The position numbers and the translations under genes are program-made. A DNA stretch of 64,000 nucleotides from Ascidiaceihabitans sp047624005. Its GTDB lineage: Bacteria; Pseudomonadota; Alphaproteobacteria; Rhodobacterales; Rhodobacteraceae. Shown in pieces: positions 1 through 8,330 of the stretch (the stretch's first letter is position 1; each line of letters opens with the position of its first letter). The DNA lies in the NCBI GenBank assembly GCA_047624005.1, contig JBLHPE010000009.1, positions 3,888-67,887 of the forward strand, read 5' to 3'. The notes beneath the pieces were generated by a model that was not told where the DNA came from, searched no databases, and worked only from the letters and a program-made list of their open reading frames with translations.

Positions 1-18
1 CTTTGGGAGAATAAAGTC

Positions 19-663
19 ATGCCGACTAAGAAACGCATATCACGCAACACACCGACACTTGACCTATCCGCCGTTAAATATATTCGAGTCATCCTTGCAA
101 CTTACATCATGGCTGTTGGGCTTAGCCTTCTGAACGGCTTCGACGTAAATGCGTATTTCGCAAGTTTCCTGTCCCACCCATTGTCCCTTTATGTCGGCAA
201 AGTTTTCATCACCTTCTGCGCACTCATGTTGTTCTTTGGCTACTTCCTAAGGTTGGTGTCCCTTTGCCTCGCCATTGTGATCCTCGCATCGAGCGTTCAG
301 TACAATCTTGTAATGCCGATCGAAGGCTCCATCGACGCCTTTTGGAACGATGTCGTTCTAATTTGTGGCATATTGGCCTGCTACTTCCCCTTGTCAGCAC
401 ACCAATTGCGCAAACAAGCCCTAATCAAAATTGGTCCGATGACCGGTGGTGCCAAACTTGGTGGTTCACGAAAGGTCGTGCCACGTCGCGTGTCGCACCT
501 CAACAAAACCCTGACTGACATTCTAAGCATAAACGAAGTTGGTCAAAAGCTATCTGAAAGAACAAGCGGTTCGGAGCCCCAAGATCGATTGGCTGATCGC
601 TATGACAGCCTCCGCCCGAAGCAAGAAAAATCGAACGACGAAGTCATAAATATCTTCGCATAA
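19..663 (+). CDS. Small integral membrane protein, DoxX-like shape, function unknown
   Basis: The 214-residue product has four hydrophobic segments (about residues 22-42, 57-77, 79-98 and 112-130). A basic, polar cytosolic tail of about 80 residues follows. The four-helix arrangement resembles small DoxX-like membrane proteins, but I see no signature that settles the family. The ATG is preceded by a good ribosome site (GGGAG, about 10 bases upstream). It is followed after 35 bases by another small unknown gene on the same strand, so the two may be co-transcribed and end at the terminator near 1100. Function is not assigned. Confidence 0.75.
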   Translation: MPTKKRISRNTPTLDLSAVKYIRVILATYIMAVGLSLLNGFDVNAYFASFLSHPLSLYVGKVFITFCALMLFFGYFLRLVSLCLAIVILASSVQYNLVMPIEGSIDAFWNDVVLICGILACYFPLSAHQLRKQALIKIGPMTGGAKLGGSRKVVPRRVSHLNKTLTDILSINEVGQKLSERTSGSEPQDRLADRYDSLRPKQEKSNDEVINIFA

Positions 664-698
664 CGTGTAACGAACACCCCTTTTATCAGGATAAACAT

Positions 699-983
699 AT
701 GACCCAGACAAACAAGTTCGACACCAGTAAGCCCCACCAACGGTTGTTCTCTTCAGTTGTACTTGCAGCCCTCGACGACGCGATTGCGGATGAAAACAGT
801 CACGGAAACGGCATAATCAACATAGCGCGATGGGCACAATCTCGGGATGGACAAATCGTTTTGACGTGCGCCGGAATCGAGCCAAACCAGCGGTGCGTTG
901 AGGGTCTTAAATCCTTTGTTCAAAACGGGATCAAAACATCTGCGGCATTGTCCAGAGGTCCATTCGAAACGAAAGTAGCATGA
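699..983 (+). CDS. Conserved-looking small soluble protein, unknown function
   Basis: The 94-residue product has no signal peptide or membrane segment and two cysteines (in VLTCAG and NQRCVE). The start ATG follows an AGGATAAACAT leader that can serve as ribosome site. I do not recognise the family. It lies 35 bases after the membrane protein gene, and its stop overlaps the ATG of a 26-codon reading frame (ATGA at 980-983), so it may be the middle gene of a three-gene transcript. Confidence 0.6.
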   Translation: MTQTNKFDTSKPHQRLFSSVVLAALDDAIADENSHGNGIINIARWAQSRDGQIVLTCAGIEPNQRCVEGLKSFVQNGIKTSAALSRGPFETKVA

Positions 984-1060
984 TGACATTGCGGGCCAAG
1001 GACGCAGTTGCGCACGCCGAGGCTGACGTAAACGCCGCACGGGCCGCTGACCTGAACTAA
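980..1060 (+). CDS. Possible 26-residue micro-protein coupled to the upstream gene
   Basis: ATG at 980 overlaps the TGA of the preceding gene in the classic ATGA arrangement. The frame then runs 26 codons with alanine-, aspartate- and arginine-rich content (MMTLRAKDAVAHAEADVN...) to TAA at 1058-1060. An intrinsic terminator starts 24 bases later, so this frame is the last thing on the transcript. Codon choice looks like that of the neighbours. The overlap and position are direct observations. That it is translated is inference. Confidence 0.3.
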   Translation: MMTLRAKDAVAHAEADVNAARAADLN

Positions 1061-1083
1061 GGTCTGGGTCTAAAGAATTGAGG

Positions 1084-1111
1084 AAGGCCGCTTGGAAGAG
1101 CGGCCTTTTTT
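1084..1111 (+). terminator. Rho-independent terminator
   Basis: AAGGCCGC pairs with GCGGCCTT around an 8-base loop, followed directly by T6 G T5. It ends the small-gene cluster at 19-1060 and separates it from the convergent minus-strand gene. Confidence 0.9.
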
Positions 1112-1131
1112 GTTTTTGGGAGCGTAAAATT

Positions 1132-2841
1132 TTAAGATTTACCCGATAAGTGGTCTGGCAACGCCAGTCCGCGTAAAAACAAGCCCAGCTTCTCGCGCAA
1201 TCTTGAACGTAATCGACTAGGGCATTTTTCCAAAACCCGCTGTGTGCCAAGACGACAAACTTCGTACTTTCTATAGTGAGCACCCATGCGGTAATGCAGA
1301 AGTTTAACATGCGAAAGCTCTTCTTCCCCCTTCAAACGGTAGGGTGAAAAATTATAAATATTCTCCATGACTTCAATCTTGCCCCCCATTCTTGCTGCAG
1401 CAACTGGTAAAGCTATCTGATCTAACCAAGGGCGCTTGCCTTCAATTTCAGGGTTGGCGTCAATGCGTTTTGCCGTATCCAGCCACAAATCCGGCAGTCT
1501 GTTGCCTTCCGCATTCCCACGTTCAACAAATCCGACCACACCAGCGTTAAAATACGGAAGAACAATGCGCCCGCGACCTTTTACAAGCTTCACGCGGTCC
1601 TGAGGTACATCCAATCCAAACTGATCATATACCGGACGCCAGTCTTCCTCATTGCGTCCCCATGTTGGCACACCTTCCGGCACTGCAAACAACGGAGTAT
1701 TAGAATTTACAGTGTCAAAAGTCAGATCACCAATGCAAACAACATCCGTATCCAAGAATACTGACAAATCGGTTGAACGGCGCTCACATGACGCAAGAAT
1801 TTTGTTACCGTGTGGGTATGCAGGATTCCAATCGACTTGATCAGAATCAAAACCGCGAATGTCCACATTTAACAATTCCATCATGCGTATGGTGACCCGC
1901 TGGATGTCGTCAATTACCTTATTTGGGACATAGGCGATCACATCAGGGCCTTGCCCCAATGAATTACGTAAAGACTCTGCCAATAAAATAGCTGGAGCTT
2001 CGAACCTTCTGCCATCCATCACGAAAAAATAGCTAACCGAAGCACTACTAAACATAGCATCGGCGGCAGATTTAAATACAGGCTTTGGCGCGGTGATGGC
2101 TTCCAATTCAGGGTGCTTAGCCTTGGTCCGTTTATATGCCTCCATCGGCTTAAGAACCTCAAGTGCACCCTGTTTATCGCCCTCAAAACATGTGTCGATA
2201 AACGTTTCCTGAATACCTTCTCTTTTCAATCTGGCAGGCACATTATGGTGAACATCAGGCAACACAAAATGTGTGATATTCTTGGCCAATGGCGTACGGT
2301 CCCGTTGGGGTTTTTCGCGGGGCAGAGCCCCGTGAACGACAAAATACTCTGGCTCTTTTGTAAGCAATTCACTCACGTGTTTATATCTGAAGTTCGTAAT
2401 CCTATCCCGGAAAATTAACCACCTTTTATCATCACCCGCGATTTCGTGATATACTGACACTTGGGGTGCCAAAGCAACCGCGGCAGATGCGCCAAAGTCA
2501 GCAGCACACGCCAACGCGTAAAACCCACCCATAGAATGGCCCAATGTTACGATAGATGAAGGCTGCACTTTCTCTTTAAACTTAAGGAAGTGGAAAAATA
2601 TTTTTTCCCGTAACCCTGGACCATTTAACCACGTGCGCTGCGGATCTGAAACAAATAGGACATGGTTCACCCCATGACCTGTCGCCGCCATCGGAAACGA
2701 AATGTCTTGCGGCTCGTTAGGGTCTTCGGCCCCGGTTGGACTAAAACAAACCACCAATCGGTCACCCGTTCCAATATGTTCCCAAAGATGCAAATCATCA
2801 TCTTTGAGCGTTGGGTGAATGTCCAACTGATTGTCTAACAT
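1132..2841 (-). CDS. Alpha/beta-hydrolase fused to a GT-A type glycosyltransferase
   Basis: The 569-residue product has two parts. Residues about 25-225 look like an alpha/beta-hydrolase with nucleophile elbow GHSMGG (serine near 103) and a late histidine pair in DVHHNVPARL that can supply the catalytic histidine. Residues about 265-530 look like a GT-A glycosyltransferase, with a DTD metal/nucleotide motif near 364-366 in VFLDTDVVC and a later YFNAGVVGF motif, similar in layout to GT8-like enzymes. No signal peptide is seen, so it is probably cytosolic. ATG at 2841 is preferred to GTG at 2850 because the GAAGG ribosome site is too close to the GTG. Substrates are unknown. A sugar-polymer or surface-glycan role is only a guess. 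It is preceded by a repeat-rich promoter region. Confidence 0.8.
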   Translation of the reverse strand: MLDNQLDIHPTLKDDDLHLWEHIGTGDRLVVCFSPTGAEDPNEPQDISFPMAATGHGVNHVLFVSDPQRTWLNGPGLREKIFFHFLKFKEKVQPSSIVTLGHSMGGFYALACAADFGASAAVALAPQVSVYHEIAGDDKRWLIFRDRITNFRYKHVSELLTKEPEYFVVHGALPREKPQRDRTPLAKNITHFVLPDVHHNVPARLKREGIQETFIDTCFEGDKQGALEVLKPMEAYKRTKAKHPELEAITAPKPVFKSAADAMFSSASVSYFFVMDGRRFEAPAILLAESLRNSLGQGPDVIAYVPNKVIDDIQRVTIRMMELLNVDIRGFDSDQVDWNPAYPHGNKILASCERRSTDLSVFLDTDVVCIGDLTFDTVNSNTPLFAVPEGVPTWGRNEEDWRPVYDQFGLDVPQDRVKLVKGRGRIVLPYFNAGVVGFVERGNAEGNRLPDLWLDTAKRIDANPEIEGKRPWLDQIALPVAAARMGGKIEVMENIYNFSPYRLKGEEELSHVKLLHYRMGAHYRKYEVCRLGTQRVLEKCPSRLRSRLREKLGLFLRGLALPDHLSGKS

Positions 2842-3183
2842 GTTTTTCACTGCCTTCTAGGTTTTCGAAATATTACAATATTCATCTTCCAAAAGCCATA
2901 CGGATGGAAATACCTTAACCAAAAATTACGCCAAACTTTCAAACGTTAACGCCAAGGCTTTCTAAACAAGACCATAACGCCTCCACGCGCCCCGAATTGT
3001 ACAAATCACACCCCCAATTTGTACAACTCACCCAAATCAACCAAATTCAGGCCACGCTCCACATATCAAATTGTACATATCCGCCCCCATATCTGTACAA
3101 TTACACCCCTACGGACCACTGAACGCTGCGTTAACCACGCCGTTCGCTCCCCCTATAGCCAAGCCTAAAAAGACCTGTCACAC
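2842..3183. other. Intergenic region with TGTACA repeats
   Basis: No credible gene is present. The AT-rich part next to the hydrolase/glycosyltransferase start probably holds its promoter. The centre carries four TGTACA hexamers in two pairs and flanking GTTAAC sites (2945-2950 and 3130-3135), described as a separate entry. Confidence 0.7.
2998..3135. promoter_or_regulatory. Paired TGTACA composite element, copy 1
   Basis: TGTACA occurs at 2998-3003, 3020-3025, 3072-3077 and 3094-3099, giving two pairs with exactly 22 bases start to start. Both 16-base spacers contain C5. After the second pair, 30 bases lead to GTTAAC at 3130-3135. The same pattern with the same N16 and N30 distances occurs at 46719-46782. 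It lies 157-294 bases upstream of the minus-strand fusion gene. A spacing of two helical turns suggests cooperative binding of a dimeric regulator. The factor is unknown. Confidence 0.55.
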
Positions 3184-3654
3184 TCACCGAAATGGATACA
3201 TCCAGACCTTATAATCGTTGACTAAAACATGCGCTTTTTCGATCTCATCCGCCGTCATTTTCTTGACCACTTCCTCAAGCGAAATCGCCGCGTCCGGATC
3301 GCCACCAATTGCCGACAAAGTGTACCACATATAGGCCCGCACAAGGTCGATTCCGGCCACTCCGCGCCCCACTTCATAGTACCAGCCAATCCCCGATTGC
3401 GCCCCCGGATGCCCCTTCATCGACGAACGCAAATACCACTCAAACGCACGCACATTGTCCCGTTCAACACCCAAGCCAAGCGCGTACATCACGCCGATCA
3501 ATTCCTCCGCGTCCGCATTGCCGCTCGCCGCCGCTGGGATGAACTGTTCGAACGCTTTTGTGTACTCACCCGCCTCCATAAAATCGCGCCCTTCTTCGAC
3601 ACCTGCAAAGGCGGGCGAAATACTCAAAAACGCAGCAATTACATAGCGGTACAT
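3184..3654 (-). CDS. Secreted Sel1-repeat protein
   Basis: The 156-residue product starts with a cleavable signal peptide (hydrophobic run to SPAFAG, about residue 17). Sel1-type TPR repeats follow, visible as A-x-G-x-x-x-A-E-x-x-x-G-x-M-Y and Y-x-x-G-x-G-V patterns at about residues 30-120. Such repeats mediate protein contacts in the periplasm; the partner is unknown. The ATG has an AGGATCG ribosome site that lies inside the start region of the divergent cytochrome peroxidase gene, so the two 5' ends overlap. Confidence 0.8.
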   Translation of the reverse strand: MYRYVIAAFLSISPAFAGVEEGRDFMEAGEYTKAFEQFIPAAASGNADAEELIGVMYALGLGVERDNVRAFEWYLRSSMKGHPGAQSGIGWYYEVGRGVAGIDLVRAYMWYTLSAIGGDPDAAISLEEVVKKMTADEIEKAHVLVNDYKVWMYPFR

Positions 3655-4959
3655 CTGGCGATCCTATTCAGTTTGGCAGGGGTTGCGCAGGCCGAAATGC
3701 CCGCCCCTTTAACGCCCGACGATTTCATAAGCTTCGATCCAAAACAAGCCGCCATCGGTCAGTTATTGTTCTACGATCCCATCCTGTCAGGCAACAAAAA
3801 TATCGCCTGCGCCACCTGTCACCACCCCAATTTCGGCACCGGCGACGGCCTTTCCTTGGGGGTCGGAGAAGGCGGCGTTGGCCTAGGCCCAGACCGCACC
3901 ACAGGCACCGGTTCCAGCCGCATCCGCAAACGCATCCCCCGCAACGCCCCTGCCCTGTGGAACTTGGGCGCAAAAAGCATCCACACGTTGTTTCACGATG
4001 GCCGTCTTAGCATCAGTGACCGCTATCAAAACGGCTTTGACAGCCCCGCCGAAGAATGGCTGCCATCAGGCTTCAATTCCCTGCTCGCCGCCCAAGCCAT
4101 ATTCCCCCTCGTCGCCCAATTCGAAATGGCCGGAAACCCCAGTGAAAACCAAATCGCCGGAGCCGTCCATGATCGCATAGATGCAGCCTGGCCAATCATC
4201 GCAAAACGGGTCCGAACCATCCCAGCATACGGCGCGGGATTTATTGATGCGTTTCAAATGGTTGAGACATCGGATGACGTTACAATCGTCGAAATCGCAA
4301 ACGCCCTAGCCGCGTTTATGGGCACCGAATGGCAGAGTTTTGACGCCCCATATGACGCCTATATTGCAGGTGAAACCACGGCGTTAAACTTAACTGAAAA
4401 AGCCGGGATGGACCTATTCTACGGCAAGGGAAATTGCGCCTCTTGCCACTCTGGAAACTTGTTCAGCGATCAACAATTCCATGCCCTCGCCCTGCCCGCT
4501 TTCGGCCCCGGCCGAACCCGCCGCTTTGACCCAATTCCGCGCGACGTAGGACGCATGGGAAAATCCGACCTCCAAGCCGACGCTTACCGCTTTCGCACAC
4601 CAATGTTGCGCAATGTCTCGCTGACTGCGCCCTATGGTCACAACGGTGCCTACCCAACACTTGAGGGCATCATCCGCCATCATGTTGAAGCCGCCCCTGA
4701 ATGGTCCCGTGACATGCTAAAGTTACCGAAGGCCCCATGGATAGAACACGTGGATTTTGCCATCCAAGACAACCCCCGCGAAACCATCCGTTTGATGCGA
4801 CACAGAGACACCAATCCTGTCGATCTGAGCACGTCTGAAATCGACCAATTGGTCGATTTTCTGGGCAGCTTGACTGGCACCACAATTGACGCCACACCTT
4901 TTGGAATCCCATCTGCAGTTCCAAGTGGGTTGCCCCTTGATACCCCTGGCATGAAATAA
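3655..4959 (+). CDS. Di-haem cytochrome c peroxidase / MauG family protein, start uncertain
   Basis: Two c-type haem motifs are visible, CATCH (near residue 52) and CASCH (near 261), with later histidine/methionine-rich segments such as PYGHNGAYPTLEG. This is the layout of bacterial cytochrome c peroxidases and MauG-like enzymes, which act in the periplasm on peroxide or on a protein substrate. A leader ending in LAGVAQA-EMPA looks like a signal peptide, but no ATG or GTG precedes it in frame at a sensible place. The frame stays open upstream only as antisense of the Sel1 gene. CTG 3655 is a placeholder; ATA 3643 and TTG 3673 are other options. It is followed 2 bases later by the LacI-type gene. 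Confidence 0.75.
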   Translation: MAILFSLAGVAQAEMPAPLTPDDFISFDPKQAAIGQLLFYDPILSGNKNIACATCHHPNFGTGDGLSLGVGEGGVGLGPDRTTGTGSSRIRKRIPRNAPALWNLGAKSIHTLFHDGRLSISDRYQNGFDSPAEEWLPSGFNSLLAAQAIFPLVAQFEMAGNPSENQIAGAVHDRIDAAWPIIAKRVRTIPAYGAGFIDAFQMVETSDDVTIVEIANALAAFMGTEWQSFDAPYDAYIAGETTALNLTEKAGMDLFYGKGNCASCHSGNLFSDQQFHALALPAFGPGRTRRFDPIPRDVGRMGKSDLQADAYRFRTPMLRNVSLTAPYGHNGAYPTLEGIIRHHVEAAPEWSRDMLKLPKAPWIEHVDFAIQDNPRETIRLMRHRDTNPVDLSTSEIDQLVDFLGSLTGTTIDATPFGIPSAVPSGLPLDTPGMK

Positions 4960-4961
4960 CG

Positions 4962-5957
4962 ATGTCACAGGCACCTCGCCCCACGTTAAAGACCATCGCC
5001 CAGCTGACCGGCTTGGCTGTTCCAACGGTATCGCGCGCGTTGAGCGGCGCGCAAGATATTGGGCTTGCCACGCGCACCCGGGTTCGCAAAGTCGCAGATG
5101 AAATAGGCTATGTCCCCAACCGTGCGGGCGTGCGTTTACGTACAGGGCGCACGCATGTCATTTCGCTGGTACTGTCAACAGAAGCAGAGGTTATGAACTT
5201 GACTGGGCGGCTGATAAACGCGGCTGCGGGTGCACTGCGCCAAACATCCTACCATCTTACAATCACACCGTTTTTTGCTGACGAAGACATAATGCGACCG
5301 ATCCGGCATGTCGTTGAAACGAACGCAGCAGATGCGGTAATAATCAATCAACTACAGCCGAGCGATCCCCGTGTTGAGTATCTAATTGAGCGTGGATTTC
5401 CCTTCGTAACACACGGGCGCAGCGATTGGGCTGATGAGCATGCCTACTATGATTTTGACAACCGCGCCTTTGGTGCCTTGGCCGTTCGAGGATTGGCAGC
5501 GCGAGGCCGCAAAAGTTTACGGCTGTTGGCCCCTCCAGTTGGGCAAACCTATGCGCATGAAATGATTTGGGGGGCGAGGCTAGAGGCTGAAAGAACGGGG
5601 GTTGATCTGCAAGTGATTGAGGGGCTGAACAGTGATGATCCAAGTGACCGGATCGAAGCAGAGATTATCGCGTCTTTGGCCAATCCAATGGATGCCGATG
5701 GTGTGATTTTCGCCTCTGCCAGTTCGTGTATGGCAGCCGTCAATGGGCTGGAAACTGCGGGTCGCATAATTGGCCAAGATATCGATCTCTTCTCCAAAGA
5801 AGCTATCCCGTTCTTGAAGCGATTTCGCCCTTCAATCCTGACCCAATATGAAGACGCGTGGAGTGCCGGAGATTTCCTTGCAAAAGCCGCCATTGATCGC
5901 ATCGAAAACCCAAACGGCTCCCCCATGCAATTCTTGGAAACACCTAATCAAAGCTAG
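4962..5957 (+). CDS. LacI-family transcriptional regulator, probable beta-glucoside control
   Basis: The 331-residue product has an N-terminal LacI helix-turn-helix (TLKTIAQLTGLAVPTVSRAL, residues 8-27), the usual hinge region, and a periplasmic-binding-like effector domain (about 63-325). It faces the GH1 beta-glucosidase gene and overlaps its end by 4 bases. Upstream of that gene there is a perfect 16-base palindrome centred on CG, typical of LacI-family operators. The likely role is repression of the glucosidase until a beta-glucoside or derived sugar is present. The target is inferred from context. Confidence 0.88.
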   Translation: MSQAPRPTLKTIAQLTGLAVPTVSRALSGAQDIGLATRTRVRKVADEIGYVPNRAGVRLRTGRTHVISLVLSTEAEVMNLTGRLINAAAGALRQTSYHLTITPFFADEDIMRPIRHVVETNAADAVIINQLQPSDPRVEYLIERGFPFVTHGRSDWADEHAYYDFDNRAFGALAVRGLAARGRKSLRLLAPPVGQTYAHEMIWGARLEAERTGVDLQVIEGLNSDDPSDRIEAEIIASLANPMDADGVIFASASSCMAAVNGLETAGRIIGQDIDLFSKEAIPFLKRFRPSILTQYEDAWSAGDFLAKAAIDRIENPNGSPMQFLETPNQS

Positions 5958-7324
5958 TCAATTGCGGTCCCTAGATCATCGCCGGCACATAGTCCTGCAT
6001 ACCAATTCCCGCTGTCTTTGACCGTGCGGATTTGGGTGTCATAGTCCACGTGCACAATACCAAATCGCATCTGGTACCCTTCGGCCCACTCAAAATTATC
6101 CATTAAGGACCACGCGAAGTACCCCATCATCGGAATACCAGCATCAAGCGCATCCGCGACCTTGCCAATATGATCCTCCAGATATGCGCGACGCGGTTCA
6201 TCGTGTACGCTGCCGTCATCGTCTAATCCCATATTAAAACAGGCCCCGTTTTCGGTGATGTAACAGGGCGGTAGATCATAGCGGTCATAGGCTTGCGTCA
6301 GCAGATTTGTCAGACCTTCTGACTTGATCTCCCATCCGATATCAGTGCGCACATTCGATGTGGTTGAAGGGACGGTGATACAGGCCGGAAACTCAGCCGT
6401 TGGGTTTAGATCGTGCTTTACGGTTTCGGGGCAATAGTAGTTATATCCCCACCAATCCAATGGCTGATGTGCGATTTCTAAATCACCCGTTTGCATCCGC
6501 AGTTTATCGCCATAAGCCTCCATAAACTGATCGCCATATTTGCCCGCAAACATTGGGCCAAAGTAGATCTCGTTGTGAAATTGAAAGTATCGTTCAGCAG
6601 CCGCGACATCCTTCGGATCAACAGACGCCGCATAGGTTGAGAGTGAATTCAAAACCACGCCCATTTGGATATCCGAACGCTCCGCCCGCGCTGCCAGAAC
6701 CGATTTCCCATGGGCCAGATTGATCACATGGGTCGCGGCCAACGCGGCATCAAGGCTTTGTTCACCAGGGGCATGAATGCCAGTGTTGTGGCCCAAATAG
6801 GACGAACACCACGGTTCATTAAAGGTTGCGAGCGCATCAATACGATCCCCCAATCGACGGACGACAATGGACGTGTATTCGGCAAAAGCATCAGCGGTAT
6901 CGCGGTCAGTCCAGCCGCCGTATCCCATGAGCGCCAGCGGTAGATCCCAATGGTACAACGTCGGAAACACTTTGATGTCGCGTTCGACCAAACCCTCGAT
7001 CAATCGGTCATAGAAATCCAACCCTTCGGCGTTAACTTGCCCACGGCCCAACGGCATAACACGTGGCCACGCGATCGAGAACCGGTAGGCGTCCACATTC
7101 AGGGATGCGATCAAATCAAGATCCGCTTCCCACCTGTTGTAATGATCACAGGCGACATTGCCATTGTGCTCTTGAAACACGCGCCCCGGCATATGAGAGA
7201 ACGCATCCCAAATTGATGGACCACGCCCACCCTGCTTGGTTGCGCCCTCAATCTGGAAGGACGCCGTGGCTACGCCAAAAGTGAAATCCTTGGGAAAACG
7301 GTTTGCGAGGGTTTTTATGTCCAT
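5954..7324 (-). CDS. Glycoside hydrolase family 1 beta-glucosidase
   Basis: The 456-residue length is normal for GH1. The acid/base motif TFNEPW (Glu near 170) and the nucleophile motif ITENG (Glu near 358) are both intact. The N-terminal FPKDFTFGVATASFQIEG segment is also typical. No signal peptide is present, so it acts in the cytosol on imported beta-glucosides or beta-galactosides. No sugar transporter lies beside it in this window, so uptake must be encoded elsewhere. Expression is probably controlled by the convergent LacI-type regulator through the palindrome at 7414-7429. Confidence 0.93.
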   Translation of the reverse strand: MDIKTLANRFPKDFTFGVATASFQIEGATKQGGRGPSIWDAFSHMPGRVFQEHNGNVACDHYNRWEADLDLIASLNVDAYRFSIAWPRVMPLGRGQVNAEGLDFYDRLIEGLVERDIKVFPTLYHWDLPLALMGYGGWTDRDTADAFAEYTSIVVRRLGDRIDALATFNEPWCSSYLGHNTGIHAPGEQSLDAALAATHVINLAHGKSVLAARAERSDIQMGVVLNSLSTYAASVDPKDVAAAERYFQFHNEIYFGPMFAGKYGDQFMEAYGDKLRMQTGDLEIAHQPLDWWGYNYYCPETVKHDLNPTAEFPACITVPSTTSNVRTDIGWEIKSEGLTNLLTQAYDRYDLPPCYITENGACFNMGLDDDGSVHDEPRRAYLEDHIGKVADALDAGIPMMGYFAWSLMDNFEWAEGYQMRFGIVHVDYDTQIRTVKDSGNWYAGLCAGDDLGTAID

Positions 7325-7413
7325 TTCATCTGTCCTTAAGCGAGTCTTTTGATCTTTTCAGGACAGTCACTATCCCAGTTTACTCGAGAGCTTTTCCATC
7401 TGGTTTAAACATT

Positions 7414-7429
7414 TCTAAATCGATTTAGA
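7414..7429. promoter_or_regulatory. LacI-type operator for the beta-glucosidase gene
   Basis: TCTAAATCGATTTAGA is a perfect 16-base palindrome with the central CG typical of LacI-family operators. It lies 90 bases upstream of the GH1 start, in the only promoter region available to that gene. Binding by the neighbouring LacI protein is inferred. Confidence 0.75.
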
Positions 7430-7489
7430 TTTTAGAGCAAGTAGCACTTCTCTAACCAAAACAGCTCAACCCGCATCTACCCTTTTATC

Positions 7490-8152
7490 TCAAAAATTAC
7501 TGTTCTGGCCAAAGGCGTACCGCAGGCAAAATCCGATAACAGCGAAACTCAAAATCAACCAAAGCCCACCCCAAAAGACCGTTGGTCCCCCAACATATTC
7601 TGCAAGCATATAAGCATCGGACCTAAGTCCCGAACGCGCGATTGTGTCGCTAAAGATGTCATAAGGCACATAAATAACGCTGCTAAGCCCGATGATGCGC
7701 AGGACGAAATCGTTGATACGGTGGGTCAGAAATCTTGCCGTAGCCATCATTGCAACACCAGTAGTCGTGCAAAAAACCAAGGGGAAAATATCACGGATAT
7801 AAAAGGCAGTCACCAGCAACGTCACAAGACCGAACAGCCCTAAAACCAAACGATCTGCGTCGGTCCGCAACGCAATCAAAAGCAACCCAACGCCCAGCAG
7901 CAGTGATCCCATATATCCGGCGGACAAAATGACAAAGCGGCTGCCCCCGCGTGTGACCGCAAACCCGCCTTCTTGGGCAGACAGCGAAATGGCCTCAATC
8001 GACCCACCAGTTAGGACAGCGGCAAGCCCATGTGACAGTTCGTGCAAAAAAACGATCAATATTTTCAACGGGAACACAGCAGGTGTGCCCCACAGGGCAA
8101 ACACGATCACCGTGATCAAAATAAGCTGCCAATGGCCTTTAAGATGCTTCAT
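7490..8152 (-). CDS. M50-type membrane metalloprotease family protein
   Basis: The 220-residue protein is mostly hydrophobic, with about six membrane segments. A HELSH zinc motif (HExxH) sits in the second segment, near residues 37-41, followed by GLAAVLTGG, which matches M50B-like membrane peptidases. Such proteins are thought to cut within or near the membrane; the substrate is unknown. It stands alone between the glucosidase promoter and the divergent S9 peptidase gene, and no partner gene is seen. Confidence 0.8.
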   Translation of the reverse strand: MKHLKGHWQLILITVIVFALWGTPAVFPLKILIVFLHELSHGLAAVLTGGSIEAISLSAQEGGFAVTRGGSRFVILSAGYMGSLLLGVGLLLIALRTDADRLVLGLFGLVTLLVTAFYIRDIFPLVFCTTTGVAMMATARFLTHRINDFVLRIIGLSSVIYVPYDIFSDTIARSGLRSDAYMLAEYVGGPTVFWGGLWLILSFAVIGFCLRYAFGQNSNF

Positions 8153-8330
8153 GCCCAGACCACAAACGAGAAGGGTATCATTGTCAATCCGAAGCCTGCG
8201 CTACTTGGCAATACCCGCGCATGGAAGAGACCTACCTTGTTTGACCCTTGTATGGGTTTCCCTAAATGATAGAAAATGGCTAACGCTTAGATAGAACAAC
8301 TTGGTACATCCATCGCAAGGATCTTACATT

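Noticed and set aside
3229..3654. Upstream extension of the cytochrome peroxidase frame to an ATG at 3229
   Set aside because: It is antisense to the Sel1 gene, is rich in Arg/His/Pro without domain content, and the signal-peptide-like leader begins only near 3640.
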